The notes below the pieces were generated by a model, which saw only the letters and a list, made by a program, of their open reading frames with translations, made no database searches and was not told the origin of the DNA. This document shows positions 7,205 to 14,025 of a stretch of DNA of 26,806 nucleotides, piece after piece. Position numbers and translations under genes: made by a program. Within the stretch, counting starts at the first letter, position 1; each line of letters begins with the position of its first letter. The stretch comes from Verrucomicrobiota bacterium (GTDB lineage Bacteria; Verrucomicrobiota; Verrucomicrobiae; Opitutales; CG1-02-43-26), in the NCBI GenBank assembly GCA_013289195.1, contig JABDAI010000014.1, positions 1 through 26,806 on the forward strand, in the 5' to 3' direction.

Positions 7205-8368
7205 ATGAAATATAAAATCTGGGGTGAAGAACTTATCGACAAAGCTGCCATTAAACAAATGGACAACGCTTGCTCCCTTCCAATAAGCGTTAGAGGTGCC
7301 TTAATGGCCGATGGACATATTGGTTACGGCCTACCTATTGGTGGAGTCCTCGGTACGGATAATGCCGTCATTCCGTACGCTGTTGGAGTTGATATCTCCT
7401 GCAGCGTCAAGCTCAGTGTCCTCGACATCCCTACAACGGCTCTTACCGAAAACATGCAACGCTTTAAACAAGCCATTGATATGGAAACCCGTTTCGGCGT
7501 CGGTGCCAGTTTCAAAAGGGATAAGCGCCAACACGAGGTCATGGACGAAGATTGGTCCATTTCCCCCGTCACCGCAGCCAATAAAGATAAAGCCTGGGAA
7601 CAACTAGGAACGAGCGGCAGCGGCAACCACTTTGTGGAATTCGGCATCTTTACAATCGGCAAAAATGACATCAATCTAGCTCCCGGAGACTACGTAGCCC
7701 TCCTCTCTCACAGCGGATCAAGAGGCACTGGGGCCATGGTCTGTAATTACTATAGCAAAATAGCACAACAAAAATGCCCTCTTACGGACAAGGAACTCTC
7801 ACGCCTTTCCTGGCTCTCGCTAAAATCACATGAAGGTAAGGAGTATTGGGATGCCATGCAGCTCATGAACCGATATGCCCAAGCCAATCACGAATTGATC
7901 CATAAACACATAGCCAAAAATCTAGGCGCCCAGGTCCTCTTTTCTTTTATCAATAGCCACAATCTAGCTTGGGAAGAAGAACATTATAATAGAATGCTCA
8001 TTGTCCACCGCAAAGGTGCCACTCCCGCACAAAAAGGCCAACTGGGCATCATACCGGGCTCAATGTCTTCTCCAACCTTCTTAGTAAGAGGAAAAGGCGA
8101 ACCAGAATCCCTAAAATCATGCTCTCACGGTGCAGGCCGCCAATTAGGTCGACGTGAGGCCAAGCGCACGTTAAACAAAGACTTTTGGAGAAAATACCTC
8201 AAAGAACACGGTGTAACCCTAATGAGCGCCGGAATCGACGAAATGCCTGGAGTCTACAAAGATATCAATAAAGTGATGGAAGCGCAAAAAGATCTTATTG
8301 ATATAGTCGGAGAATTTCATCCAATTTTAGTGAAAATGGCCGATGGCCATGAACCTGCTGAGGATTGA
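7205..8368 (+). CDS. rtcB: RtcB-type RNA ligase
   Basis: RtcB joins 2',3'-cyclic phosphate (or 3'-phosphate) and 5'-OH RNA ends using GTP and Mn2+, in RNA repair or tRNA splicing. All main motifs are visible in 387 residues: M-A-D-G-H-I-G-Y-G-L-P-I-G-G (34-47), metal-binding D63 and C66 in V-D-I-S-C-S-V, G-N-H-F-V-E (H142), S-H-S-G-S-R-G (H169), S-H-N (H252), and the guanylylated histidine in S-H-G-A-G-R (H308). The protein is shorter than the E. coli or archaeal enzymes (about 400-480), fitting the short RtcB subgroup. D-I-S-C-S replaces the more common D-I-G-C-G. No archease or RtcR gene is nearby. Two extra copies of its 3' end lie downstream, at 10124-10242 and 11503-11707. Confidence 0.93.
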   Translation: MKYKIWGEELIDKAAIKQMDNACSLPISVRGALMADGHIGYGLPIGGVLGTDNAVIPYAVGVDISCSVKLSVLDIPTTALTENMQRFKQAIDMETRFGVGASFKRDKRQHEVMDEDWSISPVTAANKDKAWEQLGTSGSGNHFVEFGIFTIGKNDINLAPGDYVALLSHSGSRGTGAMVCNYYSKIAQQKCPLTDKELSRLSWLSLKSHEGKEYWDAMQLMNRYAQANHELIHKHIAKNLGAQVLFSFINSHNLAWEEEHYNRMLIVHRKGATPAQKGQLGIIPGSMSSPTFLVRGKGEPESLKSCSHGAGRQLGRREAKRTLNKDFWRKYLKEHGVTLMSAGIDEMPGVYKDINKVMEAQKDLIDIVGEFHPILVKMADGHEPAED

Positions 8369-8419
8369 TAAGTATCTTGGAATCTGTCAAATTAACGTTT
8401 ATTAATTTTCCGATTTCGG

Positions 8420-10012
8420 CTAGCTCGAATCGCTGTCGCTGACTCGCAAATTATTTTTGTTTTCAGAAGTTTTTGGATGAGCATCATAAGTTGTCGTTAC
8501 CTCAAGATTCCCCAATGGTCCCATTTCCACTAAGCCATAAAGAATGTTATCCGTAACACCAAACCATTTTTTACATTCTTTTGAAAATTTTTCTGATTCC
8601 TCTCCTGCGGAACTCCACAGCTGCTCCACATAAAATAAAATTAATGCGATTGGAGAAAGTATAATTGAATAAGCAAAGTAAATTGCAATTTGATGACATA
8701 ATGCCATATTATGTTCATTGTCTCTTATAAAATTCTCGAGACCTTTAATACCTCTGGCCATTCTATCCATCTCTTCAATTTCAATTGCACAATTCATTAT
8801 CCTATCTAAATTTTTCAAATTTTGGTCACCTTCCTCTGCTTTTTCTGATTTTAATATCGCACGCAATGATTCTATCGCCTCTGTAAAAGCTATTCCCCCA
8901 AGTCGAATCCATTGTTGTATGCCTTTAAAGTCTCTAATGGCTTTTGCTTCCTGTTCTTTCCTTAATGGTTCGGCCGGATTGTTAATCCTTATACCATATC
9001 TTAATATAACTTGCTGTAGACTTTGATACTGTTTTAGCTTTGATGGCAGAGTTTCAAGATCTATTGCTTCTTGCGTTGTTAGAATAACCCTTTCCTTAAT
9101 TTTGTTTTCCAAAACTTTTATTGTCTTATCAGTTTCTTCTATCTGCTTACTAATGTCTTCGAGATCGATACTTAAAGCGACTTCTTGAAGAACTGATGTT
9201 AACTCCTTTTGCTTTACTTGTCCCGCATCTTTTGCTTTCTTTAATTTTGCTTCTGCTGCTGCGAGACTTCCGGCACACATCTGTACTGCTGGGGTTTGTG
9301 GTTCTTTTTCTATAGCTTCCAAAGGCCGTTTATTTGCAATACTTTCGGCTGCCCGTAACGCTTTCGTTGCTACCCAAACTTCATCATTAGCTATTATAAC
9401 TTCCCTTATAGCTGCTTTATTATCTGCAATAGCTTTCTGTAACTGTTCTACAACTAGATTTTCAACATATCCAGTTTGCTGTAATATCTTTCTTGCCCTT
9501 TTGCTGAAATCAATCCCCTTCTTCAAATCTTCCAATTGAAGGCGAACTTGTTTTAGCTCCTTTACTATTTCACTAAGATCATCAAGATCAACTGGGTCGA
9601 CTTTAGCCAGTTTAATGACTGCGTCAAGCGCCTCACTTTCGATGCTTAAAGTAGCCAGACCACGCTTATCCATTTCATTTCTAACCTTTTCACTATATTC
9701 TTTTTCTTTCGCATTCAACTCATTCAATTTAAGCTCCACTGCTTGTCGATTATTTAAGTTCACACCGAACATCAACTGAGCTCCTCCTGCTCCGGTTAAA
9801 TGACTTCCTTGTAACCAGGTATGTAAAGTGCGTAGCTGTTTGTCGTGAAGTACTGTCACTTTCCTCGATTCTTCTTTTGTCTTAAATTGCGCAACCTGAC
9901 CCTCAAGAGTGTCCAATTGCCTGTTAATTTCTTCAGATTTACCTTTATCTAAGACTGGCTTATAAACTCCTTGCGTTTCTTGGTTGACTGTTTTTTTTTG
10001 TGGAAATTCCAT
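8420..10012 (-). CDS. Coiled-coil membrane-anchored protein CC1 (unknown family)
   Basis: This 530-residue protein has no signal peptide. The N-terminus has the family's Y-K-P block (17-19), then Q-L-x-x-L-E-G-Q. Residues 85-430 are almost wholly charged helical heptad-type sequence, with A-N-D-E-V-W (208-213) and R-Y-G-I-R-I-N-N-P (338-346). G-L-E-N-F-I-R-D-N-E (424-433) precedes Cys439 and a single membrane segment at about 440-466, then a 60-residue tail ending S-D-S-D-S-S. These blocks recur in CC4 to CC7. It converges on rtcB, with only 51 bases between. Its promoter-like element is at 10066-10094, and its Shine-Dalgarno (AGAAG) is weak. It is probably a membrane-inserted, mostly cytosolic or host-exposed rod. 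Function is unknown. Confidence 0.85.
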   Translation of the reverse strand: MEFPQKKTVNQETQGVYKPVLDKGKSEEINRQLDTLEGQVAQFKTKEESRKVTVLHDKQLRTLHTWLQGSHLTGAGGAQLMFGVNLNNRQAVELKLNELNAKEKEYSEKVRNEMDKRGLATLSIESEALDAVIKLAKVDPVDLDDLSEIVKELKQVRLQLEDLKKGIDFSKRARKILQQTGYVENLVVEQLQKAIADNKAAIREVIIANDEVWVATKALRAAESIANKRPLEAIEKEPQTPAVQMCAGSLAAAEAKLKKAKDAGQVKQKELTSVLQEVALSIDLEDISKQIEETDKTIKVLENKIKERVILTTQEAIDLETLPSKLKQYQSLQQVILRYGIRINNPAEPLRKEQEAKAIRDFKGIQQWIRLGGIAFTEAIESLRAILKSEKAEEGDQNLKNLDRIMNCAIEIEEMDRMARGIKGLENFIRDNEHNMALCHQIAIYFAYSIILSPIALILFYVEQLWSSAGEESEKFSKECKKWFGVTDNILYGLVEMGPLGNLEVTTTYDAHPKTSENKNNLRVSDSDSS

Positions 10013-10065
10013 AATTTTTCTTCTTTTACAAAAACTAAATTTTATAAGTTAATAATTAATTAAAT

Positions 10066-10094
10066 ATAAAACAACATTGAATAAAATTCAAATT
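10066..10094 (-). promoter_or_regulatory. CC1 promoter-like element
   Basis: On the minus strand AATTTG (10089-10094) is followed after exactly 17 bp by TTTTAT and then the TTAATTAATT box. The layout matches the elements before CC2, CC4, CC6 and CC7. The start codon is about 53 bases downstream. Confidence 0.55.
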
Positions 10095-10123
10095 TCACAA
10101 TTTTTTAAAAATAAAATATTAAC

Positions 10124-10242
10124 GTACAAAAAATATAATCAATAAAGTCATGGCAGCGCAAAAAGACCTCATCGATATAATCGGTGAATTCCACCCATTC
10201 CTAGTAAAAATGGCCGATGGTCATGAACCTGCTGAGGATTGA
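10124..10242 (+). pseudogene. rtcB 3'-end fragment 1 (duplication scar)
   Basis: The last 30 codons match the end of intact RtcB (residues 358-387) in frame, through H-E-P-A-E-D and the same TGA. Only three residues differ (E to A, V to I, I to F), yet many third codon positions differ (for example GAT-CTT-ATT against GAC-CTC-ATC). That pattern implies the source copy evolved under protein-level selection before it was truncated. Resemblance fades left of about 10124. There is no plausible start signal, so I call it a remnant. It separates CC1 from CC2, just as intact rtcB borders CC1. Confidence 0.85.
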
Positions 10243-10260
10243 TAAAATTAAATCCTCGAT

Positions 10261-11376
10261 CTATTTAAGCTTCTCTTCGTCCTCGATTATTGGTCTAAAA
10301 AGATTCTCGGATGGTATACCTATGCTAATTTGTATAGTTTCTCCCGTTCCGCTTATTGTTTTTTGCAGCAATTTTAGGCTCGCAGTTATATTTCCTATTA
10401 TTTCCTCAAGCTCAGCCAAAATGCCCTTGCCTTGCAAGTTTTCCAACGTTTCTATACTTTCAGTTACCACTTTTTGTACAGTTAAATTCTCAGGTCTATT
10501 TTCTGTTACGCCTTCTGCAATTGGTCCCTGGCTTGACGGAATATTTTGTTCTACTCTCGCTTTAAGAGACTGTAATGCAAGAAGATTTGCATTGTCTTCT
10601 GCTAATTGCTGTTGATTAACTTCTTTATTCTCTTGAGCACCCGCTTTTAATTCATTAATTTTATTTTCTAGTTCTTTAATTCCTTCATTAATTTCATCAA
10701 GTGTAGGAACAACTTTACTCACTACACTAATTGCATCTTGAACCTGCTGTGCTGTTTGTATTGCTTTACTTCGAGCTTCTATATCTTCAGGTGAATTGAT
10801 TGCTGTTTCTGCAGCTCTTTGGCAGAGTTCAATACTATTTTCAAGATTGTTTATTGAATCCTGAATGATCGAAGCTTCAAAAAATTGGACTGTCTTCCCA
10901 CCTTCTTTAATCACTTTTTCCAATGAAGACAGATCCTTCATAGCTTTTTTTAATTCCACGTCTATTTGTTCTTTCTGCTTTCTTCGATCTTTAACTGCCT
11001 GAATGTCTTCTAATTTCATATTAGCATACTTCGACTTTTCCGCATCTTTTTTCGCAAGTTTCAGATTCATTTCAATTGCTGCTTTCGAGAAGTTTTCTTG
11101 CTCCTCGAGATGTTTTTCTGCGAACTTAAATCCATGTTTAAGCACAGATACTTTAGTTTGCGCATTATTCAAAAGCGTAGCCCATTCAGTAACATTCTGT
11201 AAAGTGCTTTGCTTTATTGCGTCCTTTGTATCGGAAGGCTTGCTTGTCCGTTCTTCTACTGTCCTTTGCGAATCTGAAAAACTCGCAACACCTTCTTTTT
11301 TTTCAACTGCTTCTGAAGGTCTCACCGTTGAAGGGATCGGAATCCCTTTACCAGAATCTATACGTGATTTATCCAT
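10261..11376 (-). CDS. Divergent coiled-coil protein CC2 without membrane segment
   Basis: The product has 371 residues and a strong GGAG site before the ATG. It is almost entirely charged, helical sequence from about residue 55 on. It lacks the R-Y-x-x-R-I-N-N-P block and the C-terminal membrane segment of its neighbours. A central part, V-S-K-V-V-P-T-L-D-E-I-N-E-G-I-K-E-L-E, resembles V-S-K-H-V-S-T-P-A-E-I-E-K-R-I-K-T-L-E in CC3, so it is probably a shortened or divergent member of the family. It has the same promoter layout (11422-11450) and is bordered by rtcB scars on both sides, like CC1. It begins M-D-K-S, as does the small protein at 5727-5930. It would be soluble; a partner of the anchored members is a possibility only. 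Confidence 0.75.
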   Translation of the reverse strand: MDKSRIDSGKGIPIPSTVRPSEAVEKKEGVASFSDSQRTVEERTSKPSDTKDAIKQSTLQNVTEWATLLNNAQTKVSVLKHGFKFAEKHLEEQENFSKAAIEMNLKLAKKDAEKSKYANMKLEDIQAVKDRRKQKEQIDVELKKAMKDLSSLEKVIKEGGKTVQFFEASIIQDSINNLENSIELCQRAAETAINSPEDIEARSKAIQTAQQVQDAISVVSKVVPTLDEINEGIKELENKINELKAGAQENKEVNQQQLAEDNANLLALQSLKARVEQNIPSSQGPIAEGVTENRPENLTVQKVVTESIETLENLQGKGILAELEEIIGNITASLKLLQKTISGTGETIQISIGIPSENLFRPIIEDEEKLK

Positions 11377-11421
11377 AATATCTCCTTTTTTAAAATTAAA
11401 ATTATATTTAATTAATTAAAT

Positions 11422-11450
11422 ATAATACATAATTTATTAAAAAACAAATT
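11422..11450 (-). promoter_or_regulatory. CC2 promoter-like element
   Basis: AATTTG (11445-11450, minus strand), 17 bp, TATTAT, then ATTTAATTAATT. It has the same spacing as at CC4 and CC6, and the start codon is about 45 bases downstream. Confidence 0.6.
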
Positions 11451-11502
11451 ATTCGATTTCTTAATAACACTAAACTTGAATATAAAAAAATTTTAATTTA
11501 AA

Positions 11503-11707
11503 CATACATTAAACAAAGAAAGACTTTTGGAGAAAAATATCCCAAAGAACACGGCATAACGCTAATAAGCACCGGAATCGACGAAATGCCTGTATTCTAC
11601 AAAGACATCAATAAGATCATGGAAGCGCAAAAAGAGCTGATTGACATCTGTAGTGAATTCCATTCCTGGTAAAAATAACCGAAGGCAACGAACCTATTGA
11701 GAATTGA
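11503..11707 (+). pseudogene. rtcB 3'-end fragment 2 (duplication scar)
   Basis: This stretch corresponds to RtcB residues of about 320-387. Long identical runs remain, for example GGAATCGACGAAATGCCTG, and the final TGATAA is kept. The frame is broken by a four-base insertion (AAAGAAAGAC for AAAGAC) and by in-frame stops near the end (TGGTAAAAATAA). It differs from intact rtcB and from fragment 1 at different positions, so it is an independent, older or more decayed copy. It lies between CC2 and CC3. Confidence 0.85.
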
Positions 11708-11725
11708 TAAGCTTTCCCCTTTCCC

Positions 11726-11940
11726 TTATTGCTCGGTATCGCTAGGACTGTCTTCTTCCCCGCTAAAACTGTCTTTTTTCTGCCCCTCTTCCGGCTCACT
11801 CAATGGATATTCGTAGTCAGAACCGCCAGACCTTGGACTTTCTTCGATGTCGGAAACATGTGCAACTTTATTTTTGTTTCTCGAAGGGGGTAGATCATGA
11901 TTTGTTGGCTCTACGTCAAGAGTCTCTACCGTTCACACCT
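11726..11940 (-). pseudogene. Frameshifted acidic C-terminal tail of CC3
   Basis: The annotated CC3 frame ends at 11916, but the +1 frame is open from about 11935 to a TAA at 11726-11728, about 70 codons. It encodes a hydrophilic, acidic tail containing H-V-S-D-I-E-E-S-P, S-G-G-S-D-Y-E-Y-P-L-S-E-P-E-E-G and S-G-E-E-D-S-P-S-D-T-E-Q at the end. This composition and the S-D-Y-E motif resemble the tails of CC5 (out of frame) and CC6 (S-E-Y-D-E), so it is probably the original end of the protein, lost through a one-base insertion or equivalent near 11930. It has no start of its own. Confidence 0.65.
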
Positions 11941-13610
11941 ATGAAATCGATAGCATCCTCTCCTGTAAGTCCTAAAACATAATTGAACATCTTATTAGAA
12001 GATACTCGGATAGCTTCCGCCTCTTCACCTTGACTTTCATAATACCATTGTAGTGTAATCTTTACCATTTCTACGACAAAAAATGTAATTATTCTGATTC
12101 CCCATTTATCCCAATCATTACTATTTCGCCAGGCTTGCAATTCTTGTACATAGTTCTGATTTTTTGCTTTAAACTCATTCAAACCCTCCTCTACGGCCAA
12201 CATTGCATCAATGGTTCGTAACTTTACTATGCATTTATCTAATGTCTCCATTGCATCGAGTGCTTGAGCGGTTGTTTCCTGAACGGATAAAGCGCTAGTT
12301 TCCAGATTCTTTGCCTTTTCATGCATTTGATGAAATAACTTACTAGCAGGCCCATCTTCTGCAATAGCAGCGCGTAAAGATTCAGCTCGCTGCTGTATCC
12401 TTTCAGATTCTGGGTTTTGCCCTGTGATCCCATATTCTTCTAAAGTCGATTGAAGCTTCCTTAATGAGAGAAGAGTACTTTTGCCCTGAGCATCCTGGGG
12501 TTCCTCTTCTAATGTTTTAATTCTTTTTTCAATTTCAGCAGGTGTAGAAACATGCTTACTGACGTTTTGAAGGGCCTTCTCAACTTCTATCATTGCTGCG
12601 CTTACAGCTTTTTTAGCGTTTTGCTTTTTCTCGGGAGAAGCCTTAATGAGACTTACTACAGCCTGCCTGTATTCATCTACCTGTTGACTAAACTCACTTA
12701 CTGCTCTCTTTGCTTTTCTTTGCTCCTCTTCTGGCCTCAACTCTTCAGCATCTTTCAACTCTTTAGCAGCTTGCTGATAGGCACTTTCTGCCTTTGTCTC
12801 TGCTTCTTTCAATGACTTAAGTCCCTTAAGCAAATCAACATTCATATACACAGCTTGCTTAGATTCGTTAATTGCCTTAAGTTCGTTTTGATATTCAAGC
12901 TTGGCCTCGTCATAAGCCTTTTTTTTTTCATTTTTCTCCTTTACTTTGGTTTCCAAATCAACATATGTCTCCTCCAATTCAACTTGCTGTAATAATCTCG
13001 ATGCCCGGTCACTTATCTTAATTCCTTGGTTTAAATCCGCCAATTGATCTTGAAAGCTTTTCAAATCCTCTACCGAAGTGGCTAAATCTAGTACCATTTC
13101 TTTAAACGGAAGACTCTCTGGAGGTAATTTAGAAGATTTAAAATGACTTGCCAAAGCACTAATCTTTTGGCGAAGGATTTCTACGTCGTTTATTGTTTGC
13201 AATTTTTGAATTTGTTCTTTTGATCTATCGGAAACATTAGGCGCGTTTTCGAATGCAACCAGTTTCCGTCTAACATCTTCAGCTTTTTCTTTTTCTAGCT
13301 TATTCAGTCTATCTAATTCGGCTTGTCGTTGTATTTTGCTACTTAAGTCTACACCGAAATCAATTTCTACTTTACTTTTTTGTAGTCCTTGGAATTCTAA
13401 CTGTCCTTGGCCTTGTTCCCATTTTTTTAAACTTTCCTGCATTTCTGGAGTCATTTTCTCTTTGCCTGATTCTTTTTCTTCTATTTTCCTTGTTCCTTTG
13501 TTCGTCGCAAATTGCGCCTCAATGGTCGCAAATTTCTGATCAATGAGTCTCGATGTTTTTTGGTCTATCTTTGGTTTATAGACTGATCTTTCTGGTTTTG
13601 CTCTTTCCAT
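11916..13610 (-). CDS. Coiled-coil membrane-associated protein CC3
   Basis: This 564-residue protein has a GAGG site before its ATG. It opens with Y-K-P-K-I-D-Q-K-T (12-20) and has a W-E-Q-G-Q-G-Q-L-E block and G-V-D-L-S-S-K-I-Q-R-Q-A-E-L, both shared with CC5 and CC7. Heptad-like charged helix runs to about residue 500, including L-A-D-L-N-Q-G-I-K-I-S-D-R-A-S-R-L-L-Q-Q. A weaker hydrophobic stretch (about 505-523, I-I-T-F-F-V-V-E-M-V) is the only candidate membrane segment, and its C-terminal third differs from other members. The frame stops at 11916, but a frameshifted tail continues to 11726. Upstream, a 34-bp stretch (13634-13667) is identical to one before CC5. It lacks the AATTTG element. 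Confidence 0.82.
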   Translation of the reverse strand: MERAKPERSVYKPKIDQKTSRLIDQKFATIEAQFATNKGTRKIEEKESGKEKMTPEMQESLKKWEQGQGQLEFQGLQKSKVEIDFGVDLSSKIQRQAELDRLNKLEKEKAEDVRRKLVAFENAPNVSDRSKEQIQKLQTINDVEILRQKISALASHFKSSKLPPESLPFKEMVLDLATSVEDLKSFQDQLADLNQGIKISDRASRLLQQVELEETYVDLETKVKEKNEKKKAYDEAKLEYQNELKAINESKQAVYMNVDLLKGLKSLKEAETKAESAYQQAAKELKDAEELRPEEEQRKAKRAVSEFSQQVDEYRQAVVSLIKASPEKKQNAKKAVSAAMIEVEKALQNVSKHVSTPAEIEKRIKTLEEEPQDAQGKSTLLSLRKLQSTLEEYGITGQNPESERIQQRAESLRAAIAEDGPASKLFHQMHEKAKNLETSALSVQETTAQALDAMETLDKCIVKLRTIDAMLAVEEGLNEFKAKNQNYVQELQAWRNSNDWDKWGIRIITFFVVEMVKITLQWYYESQGEEAEAIRVSSNKMFNYVLGLTGEDAIDFIGVNGRDS

Positions 13611-13633
13611 AATTTCCTCTTTTTTAAAATTAT

Positions 13634-13667
13634 ATATTGTATTAAATTAATTCTACACTCGATTTGA
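13634..13667. repeat. 34-bp upstream repeat, copy before CC3
   Basis: This is identical over 34 bp to 17666-17699 before CC5 and sits at nearly the same distance from the start codon. On the minus strand it contains TCGAGTGTAGAATTAATTT and AATACAATAT, a possible start-proximal promoter portion. Here it also encodes the last residues of the transposase stub. It marks the edge of a segment shared by the CC3 and CC5 loci. Confidence 0.75.
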
Positions 13668-13920
13668 CATCAATCATTGCGAATTCAACAACTGCCTTTT
13701 CGTCTTCAGGTTCAACTCGATTTTTTAAAATAGGTTTTTTTTGACTGATTTCTTGAAGCGCCGCTTCGCCTCCTGTTTCATAAAGCTCTTTAAAGCGATA
13801 GAAACTATCTCGCGAATAACCCCTGATTTTACAGGCTTGAGAAACATTCCCAAGTTGTTTCGCTAGCTCTAATATTCCTAGTTTATTTTTGATGATTTTG
13901 TCATTTACATTTATATTCAT
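13642..13920 (-). pseudogene. IS481-type transposase N-terminal stub
   Basis: The frame gives 92 residues after an AAGGA site. The sequence [13 protein letters not shown], then [14 protein letters not shown] and [10 protein letters not shown], is the typical helix-turn-helix start of IS481-type transposases. Family members run to about 300-350 residues with an integrase core (DDE). Here the resemblance stops near residue 80 (V-V-E-F-A), and the last residues are encoded by the repeat shared with CC5. The catalytic domain is absent, so the element cannot transpose by itself. It might still be translated, as a short DNA-binding protein. A TGTCAGATTAAG-type end sequence near 13946 may be part of the element's end. 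Confidence 0.8.
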
Positions 13921-14025
13921 AACAGTCCTTTTTTATTTATTTATTGGATCTGTCAGATTAAGTAAAGTTTATTACACTTTAATCATATAATAATTTTATA
14001 ATCTATTAATTTATATACCATTTAT

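Noticed and set aside
8380..8412. AAATTAA..TTAATTT inverted repeat between rtcB and CC1, considered as a bidirectional terminator.
   Set aside because: The stem is only A and T, seven pairs, and such repeats are expected by chance in this composition.
10225..10256. GAGGATT and AATCCTC inverted repeat after the first rtcB scar, considered as a terminator.
   Set aside because: No T-run follows on either strand and the left arm is rtcB coding sequence.
10217..10615. A 132-codon plus-strand frame overlapping CC2.
   Set aside because: It is antisense to a well-supported coiled-coil gene, rich in Ser, Phe and Leu as expected from the complement of Lys/Glu-rich codons, and has no start signal.
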